Position numbers and translations under genes: made by a program. 64,000 nucleotides of DNA from Phialophora verrucosa (Eukaryota; Ascomycota; Eurotiomycetes; Chaetothyriales; Herpotrichiellaceae), in the NCBI GenBank assembly GCA_002099365.1, contig MSED01000001.1, positions 3,968,001-4,032,000 on the forward strand, written 5' to 3'. Shown here piece by piece: positions 32,170-43,288 of the stretch. Under the pieces are notes generated by a model that worked only from the letters and a program-made list of their open reading frames with translations, was not told the origin of the DNA and did not search any database. How positions within the stretch are numbered: position 1 is the stretch's first letter; each line of letters begins with the position of its first letter.

Positions 32170-34069
32170 CTGGAGAGACACTTGAGGGTCAGCTGGAGGG
32201 CGCGGAAAAGTCGCTCTGATCGAGGCAGCGGGCGGGGCACAGTGTGTCGCGAATGCAACGACGAGAGATCGCAACCGAGCCGTGACAGTAATTCCGCAGC
32301 GGCAATAGTAGTAGTGGTGGGCCAGCAAGGGAAAGTGAGGTTTGAATTTAAGGATGGACAGACAAATGATGACGGAAGTTGTTCTGTGCGAAGGCCCCGA
32401 TCACGAGTGTTGAGGTTGCCCAGCCAGTGGCAGACGCAGAGCAGAGTGGCAGCGTGGGCGCTTCTGGCCGAGGACGGAGGTGGCAGTGCTCGAAGCCTTC
32501 GTGCCTGGCTGCGAATGACGCGGGTGACGAGTGTGGCGTGTTCTTCGCTCTCCTTCTTGTTTGCGTGTCTGGATAAGGATAACGATGGGCGCAGGCGGTG
32601 GGCGATGGGCGATGGGCGATGGGCGCAGTACGAGTAGTCGACAATGGAAGCTGTGGGGGAGGGGAAAGCGAGCGCCAACATCAAGAGACTCGGCGAGGGC
32701 AACAGGAACGGACACACGAGGGTGGCACGTCGACGTCAGTCTAGACACTACTGCTACTCGTACAGTACTGCTTCTCTTTCCTCACTTTGTCCTCTATTCC
32801 ACATCCGTCAGGCAGCTGCCTGTAGGACACGTACACACGGCACCACTACTTGCCCTTCACCAGTGATGTCGACCGACCTTAGCCTCACCCGTGTACGCAG
32901 ATAGACACAAGGGCGAAGGGACGGAGCTCCTCGTCCTCCCCTCGTCCTCCCCACGGAACACCCTCAAGGCCGAGAAGCGAGGCCTTGAGGCGAGCACCTG
33001 CCCGTTTCTGGCTAGCTGGGGGTTTGAGTCAGCGTCGGGCCCCTGACAAGAACATTCGGCCGGACAGCTGGCTCGTGCACCGACATCAAACTCTTCCAGC
33101 TCCAGGCACTCTCTCAGCGGTCGGACGGAGTATAACTGCTCTGTCGTCGATGGGTCCCAGAGCTTGGAGGGGACTGGCGAAGGCCTCCAAAGACCCTCAG
33201 ATGGGTCCGTTAACGCCGTCGAAGCAGCTAACGCCGTACGAGTACGGACCAAGGGCGAACAGAGCATTTCCTCGAATACTCCGTACCCTCCTGCTGACTG
33301 CACATTTTCCCCAGACCCATCTTGACATGCAGCATATCTTATGCAATGCATCTTCTGGATTGCCACGCAAGAGGTCGAAGTGATGTTGCTGCGCCGGCGT
33401 ACCGTCGGCTCAGAGTAATTTGAACCTGGTGTTCATTCGATCGCCCACATCTGGGAGTCAACAATACCATGTCTGCCGAAAGAGCCCGTGGTTTCCTTTG
33501 TGGTATGATTTTATGCTCTTCACACAATTTCAGTGGCTGGCACACTGCACGCCTCCCAGAAAGTACCTCATAACCATGCCAACAACGACCGCGTCTAGCA
33601 CAATACTGCACCACATCAGCAAAGCAGCTATCCCCCTATTTATCGACACATGCGGGGATCAGAAAAGTCGGCATGAGCGGGCCTGACCGGCCTCTCAGCA
33701 TGCCAACGGTTTTCTTTTATGGCCACGTTCAGTGCTTCATGTGGCTGTCTGGTCATTTGCAAGTCGTCAGGTAAGTCTACTTCACATAATATCACATGCA
33801 ATCAATACTTCACGAGGCGCTTGTTTATAACGTACCATTTGTTGAAGCCACCCTTCGGTCGCAATGGGGCTGCACCATGCTTTCGAACTCTTTCACACTC
33901 GCTCGAGCAATGCCGTCCTGACTTTGATTCTACCACCACGTCTCTGAGCTCTCGAAACCAGATATCTTTCTTCCGACATTTCGATTCTCTGCATGTCTTA
34001 TTCTCCGTCACTTCTCCGAGCACCACACGGTATTGCAGCAAATCTCGTGGCAACTGAACGTATAAAGTC
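32170..34069. other. Intergenic region with PP2C 5' flank
   Basis: No ATG occurs on the minus strand between 32170 and about 32680, so the first phosphatase exon or a long leader intron may lie here. A short GGGCGAT tandem repeat is at about 32599-32626. Frames at 33366-32857 and 32717-32034 (minus) show no domain. Nothing else is supported. Confidence 0.45.
32599..32626. repeat. Short GGGCGAT heptamer repeat
   Basis: Three to four head-to-tail copies of GGGCGAT occur before GGGCGCAG. It is a small minisatellite in the PP2C upstream region. Confidence 0.7.
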
Positions 34070-35210
34070 ATGCCACACCGGCCTCGTCACCGACTACAGG
34101 AGGTACAAAGAAGACACGGGCTACATTGCCCGTGGATTCGCGACTACTGCCAGACAATGCGATTTATCACGAACCAAGATGATCAGCAAATACCAGTCGA
34201 AAATCCAAAGAAATTGAAAGCAAGAGCCGTGACCGTTGCAAGAAGACGTGCCGCAGCAACTGCAGAGGACCAAGTAAACGCGACGTCGAACACTACTTAT
34301 ACTATCTCGATTAAAGACTTCCTTCCAATAGGCAAATATATATCCTTCAGAAAACACATTGTCAAGGTTCTGAAAAGTTCAACCCAGTGATTGATCGAGC
34401 TATATCTCTGGGCAAAAAAGTCAGTAAGCCACGTAAGGCTAAGGCGAACCTACCATATTCGGGATCCTCACGGTCTGGCCCCGATCTAGAATCCGATTCC
34501 CGTCATGCCTACCTTGTGAACGTCCTGATCGATATGCGACGAACCTTGGGCCATCTTGTCACTGAGAAGACGCGACGCGAAACTGGAGCATAAGAGGTTG
34601 TCACGGGGGACATGTCTGCTTTGGTATCACGAATATTTTCGGGTACCTATCGGTTGACGGTCTGTCAGCGAGTGAACCGTTCGACGACGATAACAATTCG
34701 GGCCAACATCTTCAGAAGGGAAAGGCCTGTGTCACGCCAGATCTGTTCTGCAAGGCAGAGCATCCTACGGACTCTCTTGAAGCATCTGCTGAGTTCATCT
34801 GTCTGCTCCGTGATTTGCAACGAATGCGTGAAGCCATATCAGAATGTTGGAAAGACTACATAAGAGGTACGGTTGATCTGACCGCGGCTGCACTTGCCTT
34901 AAACGCAGGGTTTGAACTGGCATGCCGTATGGAGGAAGACTTAGATGACGTTGCTGGGTATGAGGGATTGGAGTCGCTTCTGAAGAGCCAGCATACCATG
35001 CTTTATGAACGGGTGAGAAAGTACAACGACCTGCCCGATGATGAGTTCGAGTTTGCGACGCACCACACCGCGCCAGAAGCCTTCTTGTGGCCGGCCGACA
35101 AGCACTTGAGATACTTCTTGGACACTGGTTGTATGAGGACGAGGTTTTACATGCCAGAAGACACGGATAAACTAGAAGCTGATCGCTCAAAGATGACGTC
35201 CCAGATGTGA
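34070..35210 (+). pseudogene. DUF6604-type gene broken by several single-base frameshifts
   Basis: Protein similarity to the fungal DUF6604 N-terminal domain runs across the region in order but hops between frames. A start (ATGCCA at 34070) is in one frame; LVTDYRRYKEDTGYIARGFA in the next; ITNQDDQQIPVENPKKLKAR and TYTISIKDFLPIGKYI in the first again; EKFNPVIDRAISLGKK and HAYLVNVLIDMRRTLGHLV in a third; then FGYLSVDGLSASEPFDDDNN to LLRDLQRMREAISECWKDYI and onward to a stop at 35210. The shifts lie near 34075, 34160, 34370 and 34570, and no donor or acceptor sites explain them. Single-base losses fit best, for example one base missing in GTTCTGAAAAG. DUF6604 proteins are of unknown function. 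Family naming is from memory of the domain pattern. Confidence 0.65.
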
Positions 35211-35227
35211 GAGCCTTGGAGAGTGGT

Positions 35228-35248
35228 TTGTCTGTCTGTCTGTCTGAC

Positions 35249-35321
<73 letters not shown>

Positions 35322-35323
35322 GA
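35228..35323. repeat. TCTG tetranucleotide microsatellite
   Basis: About 24 head-to-tail copies of TGTC/TCTG, with a single interruption (CTGACTG near 35246). On the minus strand it reads as (CAGA)n, producing an artefactual Asp-Arg-Gln-Thr frame. It lies directly after the broken DUF6604-type gene. Confidence 0.97.
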
Positions 35324-36894
35324 GGAGCGATGCAATTAGTAGTTTATAAAGAGTATTTTTAAGTTTAGAAAAGTACGAAACACTCTTACTTAGGATATTA
35401 GTGTAGAATTAGACCGTGATAGTATATATACTTTACTGTACCCTGCTGTAGACAGGCTAGAACCATAGCACTTTTTAGATACTGCGCAGAGCTAAACGAA
35501 CAGAACGCCGGATTGTTCAACTTCTGAGTCTAGATCCCGTCACAAAGCACCCCAAGCCTTCGGGACCTGGAATTGATGTGGTTTTTATATTTTCCAAGCT
35601 TGATGGCATTCATCGAGAGTGCCGCTTAATCCGAAGCACGTGTAGGAGGCTCGGCTGGCCACACACTCTCAGCCTTGTCTTTGAATCTGTGTTGGTGCCA
35701 TCTCCAACACGATATCAACACGATATTCCCCTCAAAACCCCGTCCGACAATGAAGACAAGATAGTGGCCACAAACATTGCGACCAGTGCGATGACTTTCT
35801 CTCCAGAGCGCTGCGTCTCTTGCACATGTTTGGTCGCCAGCATCCCCAGTCTGTGCGTCATAGTCATCACCAATATGTTGAGGATGCTCCTTTGGGTGAT
35901 TTGAGATTTGTGGCCTACTGCCCACTGGAAGCTCGGTTCTCTGCCGCATTGATTGGTGGTGATTGCGGTGGTACGTCTGCACTTGACAAGAGATGCTTGC
36001 TACCGGCCGCCCCGAGAGTGTATTTTGTGGCTTCCAAGGCCGTTCGCGGTTCTGCGACATTGGCAGCCCCCTTTGGAGGGCTGTTTGAGTAGCCGTTGTC
36101 AGCAACCAAAGAAGCGGCTATCCACCCAGCAGGAGTATGCTCTCCTCCCGTGTCTGGAGAAGCGCTTTCAGTGTCTGGAATACTCTCGATAACGCTGCCC
36201 ATATTTGACTGGCACGTGATTGCATGGGTCGCGATTCACAAGGGGTACATCAGGGCGGCCCAGAGAAGTCCATCTGTCAATCTGCCGGGCCCATTTGCAC
36301 GGGCGGTTGTCTGTTCCTGCATCGCTACTGCTTCGGGTCAGTAGGGTGCCTCGAGGAAAGACTGTAGACAAGAGATGAAAGCAGTTGACGGATGGTACAG
36401 TTGAGATGAGTGGAATGAAGAGAAACGAGATGTAGGAGCAGGTGGGATGCCAGTAGGATCAGTAAAGGGGCGGGCGCCTGGCATACTTGCTGCCTTGGGC
36501 CTCAGAGTAGCGCTCACCACTACCTACAAAGGTCCATCTGCATGCCTTACGAGTGGTCGGCGCTAGTCTGGAGGCATAGTCATCCAACTATCGTGGGCCA
36601 AACCTGTCGTCCTCATCCTCGGCGGAAGAATCTCTGCAGTACTTTGTGCACATTGGCAATGTGTTAGGAGACCTCAGAGATGTTGTAGGCGCAAGACTAG
36701 GCTCTCAGACTCGGCCTCAGAGTTATAGCTTTTGGGACGACATAGGATTTTGGATCTGTTAGTTCCCCCCTCTAAGGCTGCCCAAACTCTCACGAAGTAG
36801 CCCCTCGTCAAGGACCATGGAGTGGGCACTGGATGCCCATGCAAGCCTGTCCCGCTTGCCATATCCGTCCCCACGGCATCGATGACACATCTTG
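35324..36894. other. Gene-poor stretch
   Basis: Moderately AT-rich after the microsatellite (to about 35470), then mixed sequence. A weak minus-strand frame is listed separately at 35915-36202. No other gene, RNA or repeat is supported. Confidence 0.45.
35915..36202 (-). CDS. Possible small or partial gene, Ser/Pro/Ala-rich
   Basis: A 95-codon frame starting MGSVIESIPDTESASPDTGG has the low-complexity composition of a disordered N-terminus. Another minus frame further left (about 35860-35700) contains a hydrophobic stretch (KVIALVAMFVATILSSL) that could be a membrane segment of the same gene. A convincing donor joining them was not found. It may be a decayed gene or chance. No family is recognised. 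Confidence 0.25.
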   Translation of the reverse strand: MGSVIESIPDTESASPDTGGEHTPAGWIAASLVADNGYSNSPPKGAANVAEPRTALEATKYTLGAAGSKHLLSSADVPPQSPPINAAENRASSGQ

Positions 36895-38754
36895 TCATTC
36901 AAGCCGCACTAGCCGGTGCAAGATTGCATCTTGTAGTCGAGGGCAATATACATATTGCTGCTGTAGGAGGCCTGCTAGGTCTTCGAAATCCTTGAATCCA
37001 AGTTGCCCTGCCAAAGGGCCGATTCGAGTACCGAAATAGTCGTGTTCCCGGAGTCCATCGCGGCTGTTGTGCTTCAAGTAAGCTTGCTCGGTATATGCAC
37101 CAACAGAATATATCCAGAGCATATCGAATCGCCTCATGTCAACAGCTTCCCCCAATTGACCAAAGGGAGGTTCAATCTTGAGCACATTCTGGTGGAGCTT
37201 TTCATAAAACACTTGCGACTCACGAAACTTATCGGCCAGATAAGGTTCTTGGAAGATACATTTGTCGAGGAGTCTGAGGGCCAGACACATCGCAAGATCG
37301 AAGGTGCCATACATGTTTTCAGTGGATTCAGATATCGGTGGAGGAGGCGACTCCGACAGAGACTCGGAAATATCGCACCAATGCTGAAGACTTCGTCCAC
37401 GCAATGCTGATGTTCGCAAGTTAGACCATCTACACAGTCGAAGGAGATGATCACGATCGGTTGTGGCGGTGGGCAGATTCAACGGCGATTGCGTGATCTT
37501 GACATCCTCGATCATTGCAAGCTCTCTCGTGTCTTCCATCAACCTCTTCAGCATGGCACATGCGGTCGATGGTCTATACTGCCCTGCACCGTCCACATGC
37601 TTAGTTGAAAGTAGACCACACTCGGCACAAAGTGCAGGTAGAACGGCGCCCAAATCCTTGCACTTGTGCTCCGAGGGTGGAAAGGCCGAGCGGCTCACGT
37701 TCCATGGACCAGGATCCCATTCATCGGGGTCGACCGTGGGTCTTGAGCTGTTCAGGCTAGCCTGTCCAACGATTACACGCGCAATGAGTTCGAGTTCATG
37801 GCCTGATAAGGTCCGAAGCCCACCCAGCATCCGAACCACTCGTTGAGCAGCGACGACGTGTATGCGGGCCGTGTCGTAATCTTTCAGGAAATATTCAACA
37901 GTTGCCAACATTTGTGATGCATCCTTGATCGCCAACAATTCATGTCGTGGTAAGAGGATAGAGTTTGATCTGGCCACGAGCTCGCGCAAAGACTTAAGAG
38001 CGCGACCTTTGAAGCTCTTCACAATGGTCAAGTAGTCGGAAACGAGTTCTCCGTGATAGGCTCCTAAGGTCAAATATCCCAGTGCAAGGTTGGAAAACGT
38101 GAGGGCCGGAGAATCGCATATCGTGCCGAATGATTTGACAAGATCGCCGACATGCTCCTGATTGTACAGCCGCGTGTTGACTTCGGATCCCCAAACAAAG
38201 CTTTGGCAAGCTAAACGTGCCATATCCAACAGAACGAGTTGCTGAGGCTTTAAAGGGACAATGGTGGAGTTGAACGGATCGGAATTGCCTCGGTGGATCG
38301 TCAATGTGAGTTTCGAGGGTTTGCGACCGTGCAGAACCTCGGTCGCAGAGCCGGGTGAGCAATCATCTCTACCAATGTTGCTGGGATGGCGACCCCGAGA
38401 CCGCGTTTTATTGCTTGAGCGGGCCCCGGAGACGGTGTGTCGATGTCTTGGGGGTATGGCAGTATGACTTCGACGATCTTGGTCATCTTGTTCGGGTCCT
38501 TCAAACTCTTCGGATCGTTTATATTCCTCGTCAACCTCGACCAGGCCGCCCGGGCGTGAAATCCCAGTCGTGAAAATAGTAGGACTGGTGGTGACACCGT
38601 AGGGTTTCTTTGCTCTCAGCGATAATTTGGCAGCATGTGAGACTCTTGCAGCGTGGGCCCTTGCTGATGAGCGTAACGCGTCTTCTTGTTGCTCGTTTTT
38701 CGACGTCGGATCTGTGTTGATAAAAAGAAACTGTTTTGGGTAGGCTAGATCCAT
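36895..38754 (-). CDS. Fungal transcription-factor-like protein without a zinc cluster
   Basis: A single frame of 619 aa. The start reads KQFLFINTDPTSKNEQQEDA followed by an Arg/Ala/Ser-rich segment (RSSARAHAARVSHAAKLSLR). This F-x-F-[IV]-N...R-x-H pattern opens many uncharacterised ascomycete proteins annotated as fungal transcription-factor-like. After a low-complexity linker, residues from about 165 onward form a helical domain (QQLVLLDMARLACQSFVWG, ALTFSNLALGYLTLGAYHG). No Zn2Cys6 motif precedes it, which is usual for this orphan group. DNA binding is therefore not shown. The gene stands alone in the gene-poor region, and no intron is needed. Confidence 0.75.
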   Translation of the reverse strand: MDLAYPKQFLFINTDPTSKNEQQEDALRSSARAHAARVSHAAKLSLRAKKPYGVTTSPTIFTTGISRPGGLVEVDEEYKRSEEFEGPEQDDQDRRSHTAIPPRHRHTVSGARSSNKTRSRGRHPSNIGRDDCSPGSATEVLHGRKPSKLTLTIHRGNSDPFNSTIVPLKPQQLVLLDMARLACQSFVWGSEVNTRLYNQEHVGDLVKSFGTICDSPALTFSNLALGYLTLGAYHGELVSDYLTIVKSFKGRALKSLRELVARSNSILLPRHELLAIKDASQMLATVEYFLKDYDTARIHVVAAQRVVRMLGGLRTLSGHELELIARVIVGQASLNSSRPTVDPDEWDPGPWNVSRSAFPPSEHKCKDLGAVLPALCAECGLLSTKHVDGAGQYRPSTACAMLKRLMEDTRELAMIEDVKITQSPLNLPTATTDRDHLLRLCRWSNLRTSALRGRSLQHWCDISESLSESPPPPISESTENMYGTFDLAMCLALRLLDKCIFQEPYLADKFRESQVFYEKLHQNVLKIEPPFGQLGEAVDMRRFDMLWIYSVGAYTEQAYLKHNSRDGLREHDYFGTRIGPLAGQLGFKDFEDLAGLLQQQYVYCPRLQDAILHRLVRLE

Positions 38755-41403
38755 TTCGTGTCAAATAATTGAAACGTCCGACGCCAATCTAAGCGATAAC
38801 GCAAATCAGGAAGTTAGACATGTTAAATGCGTCGTAATGCTTTGTGTCCAACAAAGGCTCCTGATCACAGAGATGTCGAGCCGCCAGATTGCAAAGATCT
38901 TAAATGGTGCTAGATCAACGAAGGCGCTTCCTCTCTTTCTGTCCGGTATCAAAGAAGCATGGCCTCAACGGGTCCACCGGTAATTCGTTCCCTTTTGGGC
39001 AAACAGCAGGGGCCTGGTGCTATACAAGATTCTTGGCTTTATGTATCTTGGTAATCAGTGTCAACGAGAAATGGCGCGCCTTATCCTACAAAGGCAAACA
39101 TCCCTCCCACCGAGGCAGACTCCATGGTCATGGAACGCGCAGAGTCTCCCACTCCGGCGCGGACAAGCCGCACCGCGGATGATCATTGCAAAGAAGACTC
39201 AAACGCGGGGGTCAGAGAAAGGCCAAGAGCGCAGACTGTTGGAAGGGCAGAAATGCTTTAGGAGGCCTTGACGGAGGACTGGTTCCTCCGAGGCAGCGCA
39301 CGGCGCCAAGGACCACGGGCCCGCTGGCGGTGTTGGCGCCCCGCCAACGCCAAGGTGAGCAAAACGGCTCACGCCTCGCCCTGTTTCCGGCTCAGGGTGA
39401 TGCCGCTCTAATTGCTGAGCGCTGAGTCACATGAGGTCTACAAGGCTGCGCAAGGCTGAGAATTATAACAGGGAGGGGCGACGGCGAGGACATGCCGGGA
39501 CAGCATGACTTCAAGATGGCTCTACGGGAAATACAGTATCAGAAGGTCAGCCCTGCTTTTACCCAATGCTGGCTTCTGGCGTACAGCTAACCCAAGTAAC
39601 TGTATGATCTGGAGTGACGGCCACATCACCGCTTGGTCTTAGAGGGCGTGGTCCGAGTATTGCTGCGACGGAGGTCCCTGTGGGCTTCGGAGTTGGCCTC
39701 TTCCCCCAGCTCAGCTAGCCACACAGGACCATTGTGGTCATTGTGAAATCTGTTGAACCTCCAAACGGACGGGCGTTGGAGCGCGTCGGCTGAGGAAACA
39801 GTTCAAGGGGGTCACGCAGGGCACGTTCGCTCCCTGCTCCGTTGCAGCTTTATTTTCACAACGGTCGATCTGCTTGAGGAGAGAAGACCTGCACATGTGC
39901 ATAAAACAAGGGTAGCCAGCCACTGTCTCAAACATACAGGAAAAGTTGCTCAGACTCCACGCTGGGGGCAGCAGAGCGTCCGTCAGCCGATGCAGTGAAG
40001 ATGCGCTTGAATGCGGATATTCTTAGCTGGTTGTTTCTCCGGTGTCAAAAAGGACGTTTTCCAACTGAGAGCACTTCGAAGTATCGATCGACTCGGCTGC
40101 TTTCGTGCATAAGTGGTCAGCAATTGTGAACAGTGATGGCGTGAATCCAGAACCGGTCATGCGATGCAGCCTGAATAGATAGACTACCTCGATTTGAACA
40201 CATCTGTGACGAGGGCTGTCCATCACGCACATAACAAGGGTGGAGAACGAACCCTTTTACGTGGCGTAGCTGAGTGCAGATGGACAATTCAGCCGACTCG
40301 GTCTCTCTCATGCAGGATTGATGCACAACGGAGATGCATACAGCGATCAAGCGAAGCGAGACTTCATGAGTGGCGCAGCTGGAAGCACATCGACCCTCGC
40401 TTGACTCGACCCCTACCATGACCCCTGCTAGTAGTCGTTCCAACATCCTGCCAGGCTGGAGGTTCGCGTCGTTCAAGTCTCGACCTCACGGCCAACTTCA
40501 CCCGGACTTATCGCTCAGCTGAGTTACACAAAGGATACGTGCCTTCGCTGTTTTCGCGTTGTCGTGCTGTGCCAGAGCAGGCGTCGTAACCAGGCTTGTC
40601 ACCTATGGAGAGCATTTACGTCAAGCGTCAGGCGCGAGTCACTTCAGTCAGGGTTGCCTCGTGTTGCAATGAACCAAAATCACAACACGGATCTCACTGA
40701 TGTGACTGTACCATTGCGATGCTGCTCGTATCAAATTGATCAGGCTGAGGGATAGCCAGCGTCCAGCCTTTGTTCAGTTCAGTACTCGGCCCCCTGTTCC
40801 CATCCTGCTCGAATCCTCCTCTTCATATGGCCTCACCACAGACGGCCATTGTCGACCTGCTCCGCGATAACATACGGAGCCGCCTCGCGATTGACCCTGT
40901 CAATCACGCCATATGGTGCGCGCTGTAGACCACGTGCATTCATATCACACCGCCAGATCATGGGCAGAGCGACCTCAGCTCTCCCGCGACGGCCCCCGTC
41001 TCCTCTTTCATGGCTGACTGAGGATTGTGGCGTCTGCGCCTGCTCTTCGTTTGCGGAGAAAGCAGATGAGTTCAGCACAAGACATATGACACTTCGACTT
41101 CCTATGAAAGATGCAGTTTCTGTGGGGTATAACTCAGCTCGACGAGGTTTTGTATTTGCGTGTGTGATACTCGGTTCTAATATTCAGCTCAGATGGTTGA
41201 TTGACGCCATCGACAATCACACCAATATTTCACGTGATAAGTTTTCGTTGAGAGAGGAGATCCGACAAGGTATAAATAATGTGTCACATTCGTTCGAAAA
41301 TTATGACTCCAGCCAACAAAGCATTTCAGACTTCACTTCATCTTGTTGAGAAGCAAACGATATCATTTACTTTATTTTCGCACGACATCTTTCTCAAACA
41401 ATC
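38755..41403. other. Long gene-poor region
   Basis: About 2.6 kb without a supported gene. A GC-rich patch with a small inverted motif (GTTGGCGCCCCGCCAAC near 39334) occurs. A 166-codon plus frame at 40849-41349 was considered and rejected because it contains the TATA box and leader of the next gene and shows no domain. Confidence 0.45.
41272..41279 (+). promoter_or_regulatory. TATA box of the 126-aa orphan gene
   Basis: The sequence GGTATAAATAATG contains a consensus TATAAATA about 130 bp before the ATG at 41404. The intervening leader is CA- and T-rich, as in well-expressed fungal genes. Confidence 0.65.
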
Positions 41404-41784
41404 ATGCCTACCACCACGGACGACAAAACCTCGACCAAGCCACTACCTGCCGACTACCTGGTTGCCATCTTTGATCGGGAAACCAGTTTCCTCTACCTTT
41501 ACGCTCAGGGCAAATACGCCGCGCCTACCATGACTTCATTCGTCGAACTACCATGGCTTGGCGGCTTCAAATTTGAGTTTCAGGGCCTGTATCTGGGCGG
41601 GTCGGAGAGTGGTGACCCAACGGAGCATCGATATGCACAAAAGATTAAGCTGAGACTCATACCAAAAGTTCCTCTCAATGAAGTCCTCATCGTCGTCGCA
41701 GCTGGCCCAGGGGAGAAGGAAAAGGTCGTCCCTGTACCCGTGGAGATTGTTCCTCTCTTCCAGGACGAAGAATCGAATGCTTGA
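41404..41784 (+). CDS. Small orphan protein (126 aa)
   Basis: A compact intronless frame preceded by a consensus TATA box. The start is MPTTTDDKTSTKPLPADYLV, followed by a probable beta-rich core with ETSFLYLYAQGKYAAP and VELPWLGGFKFEFQGLYLGG and a hydrophobic strand (LNEVLIVVAAG). There is no signal peptide or membrane segment, so it is probably cytosolic. It resembles small uncharacterised ascomycete proteins with an LPWLGGFKF-like block, but I cannot assign a function. Strong codon regularity and promoter support its being real. Confidence 0.75.
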   Translation: MPTTTDDKTSTKPLPADYLVAIFDRETSFLYLYAQGKYAAPTMTSFVELPWLGGFKFEFQGLYLGGSESGDPTEHRYAQKIKLRLIPKVPLNEVLIVVAAGPGEKEKVVPVPVEIVPLFQDEESNA

Positions 41785-43288
41785 GTCGCACCCAATTCAA
41801 CGAGAGAAACTTGGAACGCTGGGGGCGTTGAAGGAGGAGGCGGCAGCAGCAACGGCAGGGAAAGAGGAGATGGTTTAGCAAGAACAGCTTCCCTCAACAG
41901 GTGGATCGACGGCCAAATGTTCTAGGAGATTGGGACAAATGCCATTGTTATTAATGATTTCGATTGCCTTTCTGTTCATCCGGTTAGGCATTGCAGTTCT
42001 CTCCTTCCTCCTTGTGTCGCGTCGTGCCTTTATACAAGGGCGACTAATAGAAGGTCTGCTCTACCTAGCTGGCATGCATATATACGATAGTCCTCGAGTA
42101 CTCATTGCTAGTCAGGTCTACTCTCGTCTGATATCTGATAATACCCGAGAAGGCCTAAAGAAGGGAAAGAGTAGCACGCCGCCAAGTTTAGATTCCCTGA
42201 CTGGCGCCGTATGCGGTCGAGTATTAGTTCAGTGTGAGAGTGAGGGCCAAGGCGAACAGGGTGACTGTGAAGGTGAGCAAAGTGAGTGCGAAGGTGAAAA
42301 GCAGGGAGGGAGAGTGCTTGCTTAAAAGCGGCATGGCTTGGGTGAGTCGCACCTGAGGTCGAGGCAGCTTTAATTCTTCTTTCCTGCCAAGGACTCCGAC
42401 GTCGCCGGTGTCGTTGAGGGCCTCAGAGGGTTGCGAAGGTGGACTTGGTGCGAGTGACTGGACAAGAACATGGGTGGACTTTGACCCATACATGTAGCTT
42501 AGTAAGTTACCTTACCGATGCACTCCGTGAGAACTATTAGTATATCAATCAATCAATCCCTCCCGCCGAGATGAATCGAGAGCGGTACGGTATTGAGCTA
42601 GCCCGGCCTCTGCCGTCCCCGCTGATATCGAAGACCTTCCAGCAACATCAAGCTATAAAGAGCATGAATGATATGCGTAGTCGTGCTATGCCATGACAAA
42701 ACTTGGCGCAATCTCACCCGTCTTTGAGTTTCTTGACCTACCATCCTGGTCCTCCAAGTGTCAAGACCAGACCTTACTAGAAGGACCAGACTCAAGGAGT
42801 GCTACCCAGACGGAAAAGAGATCCACGATGCGAAGAACGGGAGGTCAAGGCGGGGTCCTTCGAACCGGAGCATCCTGCGCTCAGAACACGATAATAGCCT
42901 GGTTGGCTACTGCCCTTTAATTTCGCGCGATTCCCTCGTTCAGGAGAGGGACAATTCGTAAGCTGCACGAAACAAATCGTCACCCGCCAGGCAATGCAAA
43001 CAATAGATGCAAGGAGAGGAGCAACAGGGACTGTTGGGGACAGCTAGTGCATGTTTGTTGACACTGGCGAGTTGGTTGTGCAGGCGTAACTGCAGGGAGG
43101 AATGAGTACTGCAGAGCAAAGACATGACAAAGCCGGAGTCGGTAGAAGATTCGAGATACTGAGACGAAGCGAGAGGAGGCACGCTTTAAGTCTTGCATGG
43201 AGAAGCCTCTATCGAGTCCACTTCCTTGCCACTTACCGGCGATCTTTTCCACGCCTCAGGCTATTAACATCCCGTAATTCTGCGTGAA
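41785..43288. other. Intergenic region with one weak small frame
   Basis: Between the orphan gene and the Pro-rich conserved gene. It contains a GAGTGAGGG/GTGAAGGTGAG-like purine-rich imperfect repeat at about 42233-42305. The candidate frame at 42224-42493 is listed separately. Confidence 0.45.
42224..42493 (-). CDS. Candidate small tail-anchored protein (89 aa)
   Basis: A minus-strand frame starting MYGSKSTHVLVQSLAPSPPS has a hydrophilic N-terminal part and ends in one hydrophobic stretch (LLFTFALTLLTFTVTLFALA) three to five residues before the stop. That layout fits a tail-anchored membrane protein. The hydrophobic part is encoded by an imperfect purine-rich DNA repeat, so it could also be a by-product of simple sequence. 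No relatives are recognised. Confidence 0.25.
   Translation of the reverse strand: MYGSKSTHVLVQSLAPSPPSQPSEALNDTGDVGVLGRKEELKLPRPQVRLTQAMPLLSKHSPSLLFTFALTLLTFTVTLFALALTLTLN

Noticed and set aside
32034..33366. Minus frames of 227 and 169 codons upstream of PP2C
   Set aside because: Overlapping frames in GC-rich promoter sequence; Ser/Arg/Pro-rich, no domain, no joined splice model to PP2C.
34060..34068. TATAAAG just before the DUF6604-type start
   Set aside because: Only about 8 bp before the ATG, too close to act as a TATA box for that start.
35147..35335. Minus frame coding (Asp-Arg-Gln-Thr)n
   Set aside because: Artefact of the TCTG microsatellite, whose period keeps frames open.
40849..41349. 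166-codon plus frame before the 126-aa orphan gene
   Set aside because: It contains the TATA box and leader of the orphan gene, and shows no recognisable protein features.
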